A DNA stretch of 15,577 nucleotides from Collinsella sp. AF20-14LB (lineage in GTDB: Bacteria; Actinomycetota; Coriobacteriia; Coriobacteriales; Coriobacteriaceae), in assembly GCF_003459505.1 (NCBI RefSeq), contig NZ_QRWD01000024.1, positions 1 through 15,577 on the forward strand, given 5' to 3'. Both the position numbers and the translations under genes were made by a program. The notes beneath the pieces are model-generated. The model worked only from the letters and a program-made list of their open reading frames with translations, had not been told where the DNA came from and made no database searches. Below are positions 1-6,468 of this stretch, piece by piece; position 1 is the stretch's first letter, and each line of letters opens with the position of its first letter.

Positions 1-5
1 GGGCG

Positions 6-27
6 GAGGCGGGGCATGCCCCGCCTC
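6..27. repeat. 22-bp perfect GC-rich palindrome at left edge
   Basis: Positions 6-16 (core GGCGGGGC) are exactly complementary to 17-27 (core GCCCCGCC), giving an 11-bp stem with no loop bases. Only two T residues follow, so it is not a convincing intrinsic terminator. It may be part of an intergenic palindrome that continues beyond the window. Nothing coding is seen from here to nhaA. Confidence 0.5.
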
Positions 28-160
28 TTACACCACATCTCTGCACGCTACCTTGAAACTTCCTAATCACCGTCAGCTAGCGCCAAATTGGAAGTCGATG
101 GTCACTCATTAACGTACAGTTCTTATAACTTTGTTCATTATTTTCCGCACCTAAAATGAT

Positions 161-197
161 ACGCCGTTTGTGACAGTACTCACAAACGGCGTTTTTT
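161..197 (+). terminator. Strong intrinsic terminator, possibly bidirectional
   Basis: A perfect 13-bp stem (ACGCCGTTTGTGA, 161-173, paired with 180-192) closes a 6-nt loop and runs into a T6 tract at 192-197 on the plus strand. On the minus strand the same stem is followed by a looser ATCATTTT. It lies about 95 bp downstream of the nhaA stop. It can end a plus-strand transcript entering from the left and may also end the nhaA transcript. Confidence 0.8.
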
Positions 198-287
198 GAC
201 CACTGGCGTGTCTGGCAGGCGGCAAGCACCGCCCGAATCCGCATTTTGAACGCGCCCGAATCGGTTCTGGAGCCGGTTTTCGCGCTC

Positions 288-1646
288 TTACTCGTCTTTG
301 GGCGAGGGATGCTTGCAGACCACGCTCATGTAGATCATGCCGAGCACGGCTGCGGTGACCGAACCGGCGAGAATAGCGGCCTTTGCGGCCAGGACCTCAA
401 ACTGGGCCGTCGGGAAGGCGAGGCCGCTGATGAGGATCGACATGGTAAAGCCGATACCGCCCAGAATGCCCACACCGGCAATCATGTGCCAGTTAACGTT
501 ATGCGGCAGCTCGCAGGCCTTAAGCTTAACCAGGGCAAACGTCATGCCAAAGATACCGATCGGCTTGCCCAGCAGCATGCCAAAGTACACGCCGAGCGTC
601 ACCGGGTCGGTGAGCAGCGTGCTCATGTCCACGCCCACTAAACGAACCTGAGCGTTTACGAACGCAAAGATCGGCAGGATCACAAAGTTGACCGGCGTGG
701 AGATCAGACGCTCCATGCGGATAAGCGGCGGGGTCACGCGGTGCATGACGCGCTCGACCTTGGTAGTCGAGACGGTAAAGTCATGCTGGCCCAGGATGTG
801 TGCCTCGTCGTCGTAGCGGTCATCGAGCAGCGGCAGGCACTCGCCCAGCCAATCGGTGAGACTATCGAGCTTGACGCCGCACTTGGCCGGAATGGTGAAG
901 GCCAGGATGACGCCAGCAAGCGTGGCATGTACGCCGCTCTTGAACATGCAGAACCACAACAGCAGACCCAGTACCGAATACGGGGCAAGGCGGTAATGCT
1001 GCGTCTTGTTGAGCCACACGAGCGCGCAGGTCACAAGTGCGGCGGCGCCCAACCAAAACGGATTGGGGCTCTGACCGTAGAAAATGGCGATGGCGGCGAT
1101 GGAGATCAGGTCGTCGGCGATGGCGAGCGTCGAGAAGAACACGCGCACGCCGTTGGGCACGCGATTGCCCAAAAGCGACAGCACGCCCAGCGCAAAGGCA
1201 ATATCGGTTGCCATGGGGATGGCCCAACCGTTACGGGCACCGGCATGGTTAAAGATCAGGTAGATGCAGGCGGGAACGACGACACCGCCCACGGCCGCCA
1301 GCATGGGAAGCATGGCCTGACGCGGATTCTTGAGCTCGCCGACCGTCATCTCGTACTTAAGCTCAATGCCCACCAACAAAAAGAAAATCGCCATGAGGAA
1401 GTCGTTGACGAAAAGCTCAACGGTGAGACCAGCCGTAAGGTTGCCCAGACCCATATACAGCGGGGTCTCCAAAAAGTGATGGATGGCCTCGTAGGCATCG
1501 GTATTGGCGCAGATGACGGCGGCGATAGCGGCGATCACCATGACGGCGGCAGAAATGGTGCCGTTCTCGGCAATGCGCTCCCAAATGTCGTGACGTTCAA
1601 AGCGCTTGCGCTCACGAACGTTGAACAGCTGCTCAGTTGCTGCCAT
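288..1646 (-). CDS. nhaA: NhaA-family Na+/H+ antiporter
   Basis: Integral membrane antiporter that expels Na+ (or Li+) in exchange for protons, for pH and sodium homeostasis. The 452-aa product carries the NhaA signature: ATDIAFALGV at about 146-155 with Asp148, and IADDL at 176-180 with Asp178/Asp179. Asp148 and the Asp178/Asp179 pair lie 30 residues apart, the same spacing as the functional aspartates Asp133/163/164 of the E. coli protein. Many hydrophobic segments run from about residue 31 to the C-terminus. The E. coli protein is about 388 aa. Much of the extra length is a charged loop at about 254-312 (rich in D, E, R), between the GVHATLAGV segment and the NFVILPIFAFVNA segment. The ATG at 1646 is chosen over an in-frame start 54 nt upstream because AAAGGAG sits about 7 nt before it and the NhaA-like sequence begins after it. 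A terminator-shaped hairpin lies immediately upstream. Confidence 0.95.
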   Translation of the reverse strand: MAATEQLFNVRERKRFERHDIWERIAENGTISAAVMVIAAIAAVICANTDAYEAIHHFLETPLYMGLGNLTAGLTVELFVNDFLMAIFFLLVGIELKYEMTVGELKNPRQAMLPMLAAVGGVVVPACIYLIFNHAGARNGWAIPMATDIAFALGVLSLLGNRVPNGVRVFFSTLAIADDLISIAAIAIFYGQSPNPFWLGAAALVTCALVWLNKTQHYRLAPYSVLGLLLWFCMFKSGVHATLAGVILAFTIPAKCGVKLDSLTDWLGECLPLLDDRYDDEAHILGQHDFTVSTTKVERVMHRVTPPLIRMERLISTPVNFVILPIFAFVNAQVRLVGVDMSTLLTDPVTLGVYFGMLLGKPIGIFGMTFALVKLKACELPHNVNWHMIAGVGILGGIGFTMSILISGLAFPTAQFEVLAAKAAILAGSVTAAVLGMIYMSVVCKHPSPKDE

Positions 1647-1679
1647 GGGCGGCTCCTTTCTCGGGAAAGCTCCCGTCTT

Positions 1680-1715
1680 AAAAAAGCACGGCCCGCCCAA
1701 GTGGCGGCGCCGCGC
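1680..1715 (-). terminator. Terminator-like hairpin in the nhaA leader
   Basis: On the minus strand, GCGCGGCGCCGCC (1715-1703) pairs with GGCGGGCCGTGC (1697-1686) around a 5-nt loop, about 12 pairs with one bulge and one G-U. It is followed directly by six U residues (1685-1680). The U tract ends 33 nt before the nhaA ATG. The ppaC transcript already has its own terminator about 140 nt upstream, so this hairpin is either a back-up terminator or an attenuator controlling nhaA. The sequence between the two can form further hairpins, for example GTGG..CCAC around 1770-1790. Confidence 0.6.
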
Positions 1716-1854
1716 TCTAACGTATTACGCTTGCATCTAGCCTACCCTGCACGACAAGCACGCAGGCGTGGCCGAAAAGCGGAACCACAGGTTGAACATT
1801 ATTTGCTCAACGGCACGGGCGCGCCTGCCCAAGAGACGACGCGGCGCCGTGCAC

Positions 1855-1892
1855 AAAAACGACCGGAGCGCGGGGCGTCCGCGATCCGGTCG
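1855..1892 (-). terminator. Intrinsic terminator of ppaC
   Basis: On the minus strand CGACCGGA (1892-1885) pairs with TCCGGTCG (1867-1860). An inner CGCGG/CCGCG stem extends the helix, and it is followed by U5 (1859-1855). It begins about 20 nt after the ppaC stop codon. Confidence 0.85.
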
Positions 1893-1912
1893 TGGCGTTC
1901 GGTCAACTAAAC

Positions 1913-2836
1913 CTAGCAGGCGGCCATGATGGGGGCAGCGACCTGCTTCTTACGGGAGAGGACGCCCGGCATCCAGACGCCGTCGTGCTCGTCGGCAATG
2001 CCCAGGCCCTTCTGAGCGGCCTCGGTCTCGCCCTCGAGCAGGACCTGCGAGCCCTCCTCCATGATGTCGGTGATGCACAGGACAATGCCATCGGCACCCT
2101 TCTCGGCGGCGTAGGCGCGCATGGCCTCGCGAATCTCGTCGATCATGCCGAGCGCACGACTCTTGTCGACGGTCTCGTACTGGCCGATGAGCAGCTTCTT
2201 GCCGGCGGGCTCGAACATCTTGATGTCGTTGCCGACCATCTCGGCTGCGGTGAAGGAGCCGGACGGACGGGTGAGGAAGACCTCCATGCCAAACTTGACC
2301 GGGTCGACACCCACCTGCTCGCCGAGCTTGGCGGCGACAGCGCGGTCGAGATCGGTGGTGGTGGGGCTCTTGAGCATGAGCGTGTCGGTCATCATGGCCG
2401 AGAGCAGCAGCTTGGCCTGGACGTCGGAAAGCTCAACGCCGAGCACGCCGGCGAGCTTGGTGACGATGGTGCAGCTGGAGCCCCAGGGCAGGCAGATGTA
2501 ATGCAGCGGGCCGGCGGTCTCGAAGTCGCCGATGCGGTGATGATCGACAACGCCAAAGACCGTGGCGTCCTTAAGGCCGGCGACGGACTGGGCAGACTCG
2601 TTGTGGTCGGTGAGGACGACGAGCTGACCGGCCTCGACGGACTCGATCACGCGGGGCTCGGCGATGCCGGCGTCGGCAAGCAGCTTGGCGGACTCGGCCG
2701 GAAGCTGACCAAGGGCGCAGGCCTCGTAGGTGTTGCCGGCATACTCAACCTGGTTGAGCAGCTGGGACAGGACGACGGCGCTCATGATGGCGTCGTTATC
2801 GGGGTTCTGGTGACCAAAGACAAGAACGTTTGCCAT
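1913..2836 (-). CDS. ppaC: Manganese-dependent (family II) inorganic pyrophosphatase
   Basis: Cytoplasmic enzyme that hydrolyses pyrophosphate to two phosphates, pulling biosynthetic reactions forward. It is 307 aa, a typical family length. The DHH-family metal site is visible: FGHQNPDND at 7-15 (His9, Asp13, Asp15), TDHN at 76-79 (Asp77), VVDHHR at 96-101 (DHH motif) and MMTDT at 148-152. The C-terminal substrate-binding motif SRKKQ is at about 294-298. The ATG is preceded by GGAGG at good spacing. It lies on the same strand as the ROK kinase with a 168-bp gap containing a repeat hairpin, so co-transcription is possible but not shown. A clear intrinsic terminator follows. Confidence 0.96.
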   Translation of the reverse strand: MANVLVFGHQNPDNDAIMSAVVLSQLLNQVEYAGNTYEACALGQLPAESAKLLADAGIAEPRVIESVEAGQLVVLTDHNESAQSVAGLKDATVFGVVDHHRIGDFETAGPLHYICLPWGSSCTIVTKLAGVLGVELSDVQAKLLLSAMMTDTLMLKSPTTTDLDRAVAAKLGEQVGVDPVKFGMEVFLTRPSGSFTAAEMVGNDIKMFEPAGKKLLIGQYETVDKSRALGMIDEIREAMRAYAAEKGADGIVLCITDIMEEGSQVLLEGETEAAQKGLGIADEHDGVWMPGVLSRKKQVAAPIMAAC

Positions 2837-2960
2837 GGATATCCTCCACTTGATATGTGTACTTGGACGTAGCTATGGTAGCACGCCGATGCCGAGCCTT
2901 CGCAGACGGAAGGGCCACGGCATATTTTGGGGCGCAGGCACGGGGGCCAAGGCTGTCCCT

Positions 2961-3004
2961 TTTGCACCATGTTGGTGCAAAGTAACCTGTCCCCCTTGCA
3001 CCAA
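2961..3004. repeat. Three-armed GCACCA/TGGTGC hairpin with GGGACAGGTT core
   Basis: TTGGTGCAA (2972-2980) and TTGCACCAA (2996-3004) form a perfect 9-bp inverted repeat around a 15-nt spacer that reads GGGGGACAGGTTACT on the minus strand. TTTGCACCA (2961-2969) can pair instead with TGGTGCAAA (2973-2981), giving two mutually exclusive hairpins. A second GGGACAG follows on the minus strand at about 2960-2954. The element starts directly after the stop codon of the ROK gene. No U tract follows, so it is not a standard terminator. Confidence 0.7.
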
Positions 3005-3958
3005 CTATTTGCCGGCGGCGCGCAGGGCTACGTAGGCGGCACCGATGATGCCGGCGTCGTTTTCGAGCGAAGCGACCTTAATGGGCGTCTCGCGCGAGGC
3101 GGAAAGCGCGTACTGCTTAAAGTGCTCGCGGACCTTGTCGAGGTAGACATCGGCCGAGGCGGAGGCGCCGCCGCCGATGAGGAACATCTCGGGATCAACC
3201 ACGTTGGCGATAAGCGCCAGTGCGCGGCCGAGATAGTCGGCCATGGTATCGGCTGCGGCCAGCGCGAGCTTGTCGCCCTCGCGGCAGGCCTGGAACACGT
3301 CCTTGGAATCAGAAGGCCCAGTGAGCTCGATGGGCTCGACGCCGGCCTTTTTGCACTCGGCAAGGTAGTTGCTCACCACGCCGGTGGCGCTGGAATACTG
3401 CTCCAGGTGGCCATGTCCGCCGCAGCCGCAGGTGCGCTCCTCTTCGGGGTTCAGGCACATGTGGCCAATCTCGCCGCCGGCGCCCACAACGCCCGACACC
3501 ACGTCGCCGTTGACGATAACGCCGCCACCCACGCCGGTACCAATGGTGACCATCACCACGTTCTGTACGCCCTTGGCAGAGCCGAGCCAGGCCTCGCCCA
3601 TGGCAGCGGCGTTGGCATCGTTCTCGTATTTAACAACCGCGTCGGGGCAGTGCTCCTGAATGGCGACTCTTAGCTCGGGCAGGTTAATGGCAATGTTGGC
3701 CTTGACCTTGGCATCGCCCGATGCCGGGATGGGGCACGGAACGGCCAGGCCAATACCCGCCACAAAGGCGCGCGGAATCTGGGCCTTGGCGACCACCTGG
3801 TCGATAGCCTCGGTCACCGCGGCAAAGCCCGCGGCGTCAACGATAGGCGGCGTGGGCACGCTGGCCTTGGCCAGCAGGTTACCATCCTCGTCGAACAGGC
3901 CCTCCTTAACCGAAGTGCCGCCGACGTCGATGCCGATGTAATACTGCTTAGGTTCCAT
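3005..3958 (-). CDS. ROK-family sugar kinase (probable glucokinase)
   Basis: Cytoplasmic ATP-dependent hexose kinase of the ROK family, 317 aa. Visible features: N-terminal phosphate-binding motif IDVGGTSVK (10-18), a GIGLAVPCP segment (69-77), catalytic NDANA (113-117, Asp114), the second phosphate motif TIGTGVGGG (138-146), GGEIGH (161-166) and the zinc site. The zinc site reads C177-G-C179-G-G-H-G-H184-L-E186. The third Cys usual in CxCGxxGCxE is His184 here, so the zinc ligands may be Cys2His2. The ATG at 3958 follows a purine-rich AAAGGCGGG. An upstream in-frame extension overlaps a repeat hairpin and is rejected. Transcribed in the same direction as the PTS operon but after its terminator. 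It could phosphorylate glucose or another hexose released by the GH1 enzyme. In the analogous B. subtilis gmu operon the ROK protein (GmuE) is a fructokinase, so substrate specificity is unproven. Confidence 0.9.
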   Translation of the reverse strand: MEPKQYYIGIDVGGTSVKEGLFDEDGNLLAKASVPTPPIVDAAGFAAVTEAIDQVVAKAQIPRAFVAGIGLAVPCPIPASGDAKVKANIAINLPELRVAIQEHCPDAVVKYENDANAAAMGEAWLGSAKGVQNVVMVTIGTGVGGGVIVNGDVVSGVVGAGGEIGHMCLNPEEERTCGCGGHGHLEQYSSATGVVSNYLAECKKAGVEPIELTGPSDSKDVFQACREGDKLALAAADTMADYLGRALALIANVVDPEMFLIGGGASASADVYLDKVREHFKQYALSASRETPIKVASLENDAGIIGAAYVALRAAGK

Positions 3959-4012
3959 GGGAGCCCGCCTTTCTCGTTTAAACATTGCCTGTATGGTACC
4001 GCTCCCAAGGCA

Positions 4013-4053
4013 AAAACCTGCCAAAAAGGGACAGGTTTGTTTTGGCAGGTTTT
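4013..4053. repeat. 14-bp stem hairpin with GGGACAGGTTTG loop
   Basis: AAAACCTGCCAAAA (4013-4026) pairs perfectly with TTTTGGCAGGTTTT (4040-4053) around a 13-nt loop, AGGGACAGGTTTG. The A/T ends give U-rich tails on both strands, so it may also act as a bidirectional terminator between the PTS operon and the ROK gene. A 24-nt stretch (4028-4051) recurs with few changes at both arms of the repeat at 7906-7991. Confidence 0.75.
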
Positions 4054-4102
4054 ATCTGGGGAAACACGCGGTACCAGCCAACAGGCCGCGTAAACCTTTG
4101 CC

Positions 4103-4140
4103 AAAAACAACGAGCGCCGAGAGGCGGAGGCTCCCGGCGC
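4103..4140 (-). terminator. Intrinsic terminator of the PTS operon
   Basis: On the minus strand GCGCCGGGAG (4140-4131) pairs with CTCTCGGCGC (4123-4114), ten pairs with one G-U and a 7-nt loop. It is followed by UCGUUGUUUUU (U5 at 4107-4103). It lies about 60 nt after the EIIA stop. Confidence 0.8.
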
Positions 4141-4199
4141 CCGTGAAAGGGACTGTATTGTCTGTTGGACCGCACGGTCCGTCGCGGCGATAACGCCGA

Positions 4200-4532
4200 C
4201 TAGGCCTTAAGTGCCTGCAGCTGCTTGTGGATCTCGATGAGCTCCGTCGCCATGACGCGCATGGTCTCGGTGCCTGCCATCTGGTCCTCGGCATGCAGCA
4301 GAATCAGCGGGGCCTCGCCGTTACGCTCGCCGTTGGCCTCCTTTTTAAGGAGCCCCATATGGACATCGTGGCCACCGTTATAGGCCTCGTCGCCCTGCTT
4401 GATAAGCTCCTCGGCAGCGTCAAAATCGCCCTCCTTGGCCTTTTGCACGGCATTGATGTACATGCTCTTGGCGGTACCGACGTAGCTGATGATCTCGAAG
4501 CAGGTCATCTGCAACTCGTTCATATCCTCCAT
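4200..4532 (-). CDS. PTS EIIA component, Lac/cellobiose family
   Basis: Soluble phosphocarrier that takes phosphate from HPr and passes it to EIIB. It is 110 aa, the usual size for the helical Lac-family EIIA (LacF/ChbA type). The phosphorylated histidine is His80 in LLHAEDQM. The family motif is usually HAQDH, so the second His is Gln84 here. Asp83, the usual trimer metal ligand, is kept. Start choice is uncertain. The ATG at 4532 lies 9 nt after the EIIB stop with no clear ribosome site, suggesting translational coupling. A GTG at 4541 would add three residues. The ATG at 4523 has GGAGG only 2 nt upstream, which is too close. Last gene of the operon. Confidence 0.9.
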   Translation of the reverse strand: MEDMNELQMTCFEIISYVGTAKSMYINAVQKAKEGDFDAAEELIKQGDEAYNGGHDVHMGLLKKEANGERNGEAPLILLHAEDQMAGTETMRVMATELIEIHKQLQALKA

Positions 4533-4541
4533 GCGGAGCAC

Positions 4542-4844
4542 CTAGCCCATCACGCTGACGCAGTGGTCGATGATGCCGGCAGCGTTCATGCGGCCATAGT
4601 CGACCATGTTGATGACCTCGACCGGGAAACGACCGGCGGCCTCCTTCTCAAAATCGCCCTTGGTGTAGCCGATCTGCGGGCCAAGCAACAACATGTCGCA
4701 CTCGTCCAGGTGATCGTGGGCCTCGTTCATGGGACGAGCCTCGATCTCGATATCCAGACCACGGTTTGCAACCTCGGCCTGCATCTTCTGGACCAGCAGG
4801 CTCGTGGACATACCGGCATTGCAGCAGAGCATGATCTTCTTCAT
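4542..4844 (-). CDS. PTS EIIB component, Lac/cellobiose family
   Basis: Soluble phosphotransfer protein of 100 aa that accepts phosphate on a cysteine and gives it to the incoming sugar. The N-terminus has the ChbB/CelA-type loop LCCNAGMSTSLL (6-17); Cys8 matches the active cysteine of the family, and the preceding Cys7 is an extra. LLLGPQIGYT at about 52-61 is also characteristic of the family. The ATG has a strong AAGGAGG site. It is separated from EIIC by about 160 nt containing a stable hairpin, and from EIIA by almost nothing. Confidence 0.93.
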   Translation of the reverse strand: MKKIMLCCNAGMSTSLLVQKMQAEVANRGLDIEIEARPMNEAHDHLDECDMLLLGPQIGYTKGDFEKEAAGRFPVEVINMVDYGRMNAAGIIDHCVSVMG

Positions 4845-4941
4845 GGTTTCCTCCTTATAACTGCGCGGCGCGCAGACGACGACTGGTTTTATTCCTTGCG
4901 GCTATTGTGCCCAACCCCTGCGTCTTTACACAAGGGAGAGA

Positions 4942-4978
4942 GCTGCGGGCACCGGCACCGCGTACCGGCGCCCGCAGC
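4942..4978 (-). other. Intercistronic hairpin between EIIC and EIIB
   Basis: GCTGCGGGCACCGG (4942-4955) and CCGGCGCCCGCAGC (4965-4978) form a 14-bp stem with a single A/G difference (a G-U pair on one strand) and a 9-nt loop. On the minus strand it is followed by UCUCUCCC rather than a U tract, so termination is unlikely to be strong. A role as an RNA-stability or processing element between eiiC and eiiB is inferred. Confidence 0.6.
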
Positions 4979-5004
4979 GGTGAAAGGGACGAACGTTAGG
5001 CGTT

Positions 5005-6348
5005 CTACTCGGCGAGAGCCTCCTGCTTGGCGATTGCCTTCTCGGAAATCTTCATAAAGGGCAGGTAGACGGCCATGCCAATGACAATCTCGAGAGCCTG
5101 CCACACGCCGGCGCGCCAGTCAAAGCCCGTAGCGAGCAGGGCATTGATGACGGGAGGCATAGTCCAGGGCACCTGGGCGATGCAGGGGCTGATGATGCCT
5201 GCGCAGGTAAGGCCATAGGTGATGCCGATGAACAGATCGGGAAGAAGGACAAACGGAATCATGAGCGGCAGGTTGTACACGATGGGGTAACCGTAGATAA
5301 CCGGCTCGTTGATGTTGAACAGACCAGGCAGGATAGCCATCTTGGAAACGGTCTCGGAAGCCTTGTTCTTGGAGAACAGGAGCGTGTCGAGCAGAAGCAT
5401 GAGGGTGCAGCCCGAGCCGCCGATGAGGGCGAAGCTGTTAACGATCTGCATGTTCATGTAGTGATCGGGCTGGATGGTGCCACCGGCGGCAAAGGTAGCC
5501 ATGTTGTCGACGATGAGCATGGTCAGGATCGGCTCGACGGTAGCGCCAGAGATGGTGGACTGGTGAATACCGACGCAGAACAGCAGGTTAGCAAGGGTGT
5601 AGATGAGGATAACAGCCCACGGACCGGCGTTCATGATGCTCTTGAGCGGGTTGGAGATGCACGTGGAGATGATGGTGCACAGATCGGTGCCGGCGCACAC
5701 GGCGAGCAGGGCTGCGGCAAGAGCGAAGATCGCGAGGTTGAGCAGCATCGGGATCATGACGTTGAAGGAGTTGGAGACCGCGGGAGGCACGCCCTCGCCC
5801 AGCTTAACCTTGAGCTTCTCGACGCCAGAAATCTTGATGAAGAGCGAGACGGAAAGCAGGGCGATGATAATAGCCGAGAACAGACCGTTGGTGCCGGTGT
5901 TGGCAGTCGAAAGGGCGCCCGTGACCTCGGCGGAGGTGATCTTGTCGGTGAGCAGCGGGCTCGTGGCGGCAAGCGTGGCGGTGACCTGCTGCGGCATCAT
6001 GATGACGAAAGCAGAGATAGCGACGACCACGCAAGCAAGCGGGTTATCGAAACGCTTGTTCTTAGCGAGGCTGTAGCCAATCAATCCGGCCAAGATAATG
6101 GCAGAGACGTTGAGGGTGCCCAGCGTAATTGCCGAACCCCACGTCTGAAGATTGGCAAGGCCCGCCGCATCGAGCGGGAACAGGGGGAACACGACGTTGT
6201 TAATAAGAACCGCGATACCCGCAAGGATATAGAGCGGCGTGATGGTCGCGAAGGCGTCGCGCAGGGAACGCAGGTGAACCTGGTTTCCCACCTTCGCAGA
6301 GACCTCGGCAAACTTGTCGAGGAAGCTCTTTCCGTTGTCACTGGCCAT
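5005..6348 (-). CDS. PTS EIIC permease, Lac/cellobiose family
   Basis: Membrane sugar-translocating subunit, 447 aa, the usual length for ChbC/CelB-type EIIC. A short soluble N-terminus (1-30) with the family-like HLRSLRDAF (25-33) leads into multiple hydrophobic segments. The substrate-site motifs are present: GIHQS (260-264, His262) and FNINEPVIYG (344-353, Glu348), equivalent to the conserved His and Glu of the ChbC structure. The ATG has TTAGGAG about 6 nt upstream. It lies 120 nt after the GH1 gene with two small GC hairpins between them. The family imports beta-linked disaccharides such as cellobiose, diacetylchitobiose or mannobiose. The actual sugar cannot be read from the sequence. 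Confidence 0.95.
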   Translation of the reverse strand: MASDNGKSFLDKFAEVSAKVGNQVHLRSLRDAFATITPLYILAGIAVLINNVVFPLFPLDAAGLANLQTWGSAITLGTLNVSAIILAGLIGYSLAKNKRFDNPLACVVVAISAFVIMMPQQVTATLAATSPLLTDKITSAEVTGALSTANTGTNGLFSAIIIALLSVSLFIKISGVEKLKVKLGEGVPPAVSNSFNVMIPMLLNLAIFALAAALLAVCAGTDLCTIISTCISNPLKSIMNAGPWAVILIYTLANLLFCVGIHQSTISGATVEPILTMLIVDNMATFAAGGTIQPDHYMNMQIVNSFALIGGSGCTLMLLLDTLLFSKNKASETVSKMAILPGLFNINEPVIYGYPIVYNLPLMIPFVLLPDLFIGITYGLTCAGIISPCIAQVPWTMPPVINALLATGFDWRAGVWQALEIVIGMAVYLPFMKISEKAIAKQEALAE

Positions 6349-6430
6349 GATTGCTCCTAACTTTCAAATCCGGCCTTTTCCTATGCGCACGGTGGTCTGT
6401 CGCCCTCTGCCACCAGATGTGCCATGTGTT

Positions 6431-6463
6431 GCGCGCGGCGGCGCGCGGTCTGGGCGTTCGCCC
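6431..6463 (-). other. Pair of short GC hairpins after the GH1 gene
   Basis: GGGCG/CGCCC (6452-6456 with 6459-6463) and GCGCGC/GCGCGC (6431-6436 with 6441-6446) lie just downstream of the GH1 stop. Neither is followed by a U tract, so read-through into eiiC is expected. They may set the relative amounts of the two messages. Confidence 0.4.
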
Positions 6464-6468
6464 GATCG

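Noticed and set aside
1..160. tRNA or end of an upstream gene at the left edge
   Set aside because: No cloverleaf or open frame of useful length is seen. Only the short palindrome is supported.
741..1910. 389-aa plus-strand open frame opposite nhaA
   Set aside because: It is a shadow of nhaA that runs through the leader hairpin and the ppaC terminator.
1892..2872. 326-aa plus-strand open frame opposite ppaC
   Set aside because: It overlaps the complete pyrophosphatase gene and its terminator, and shows no family motif.
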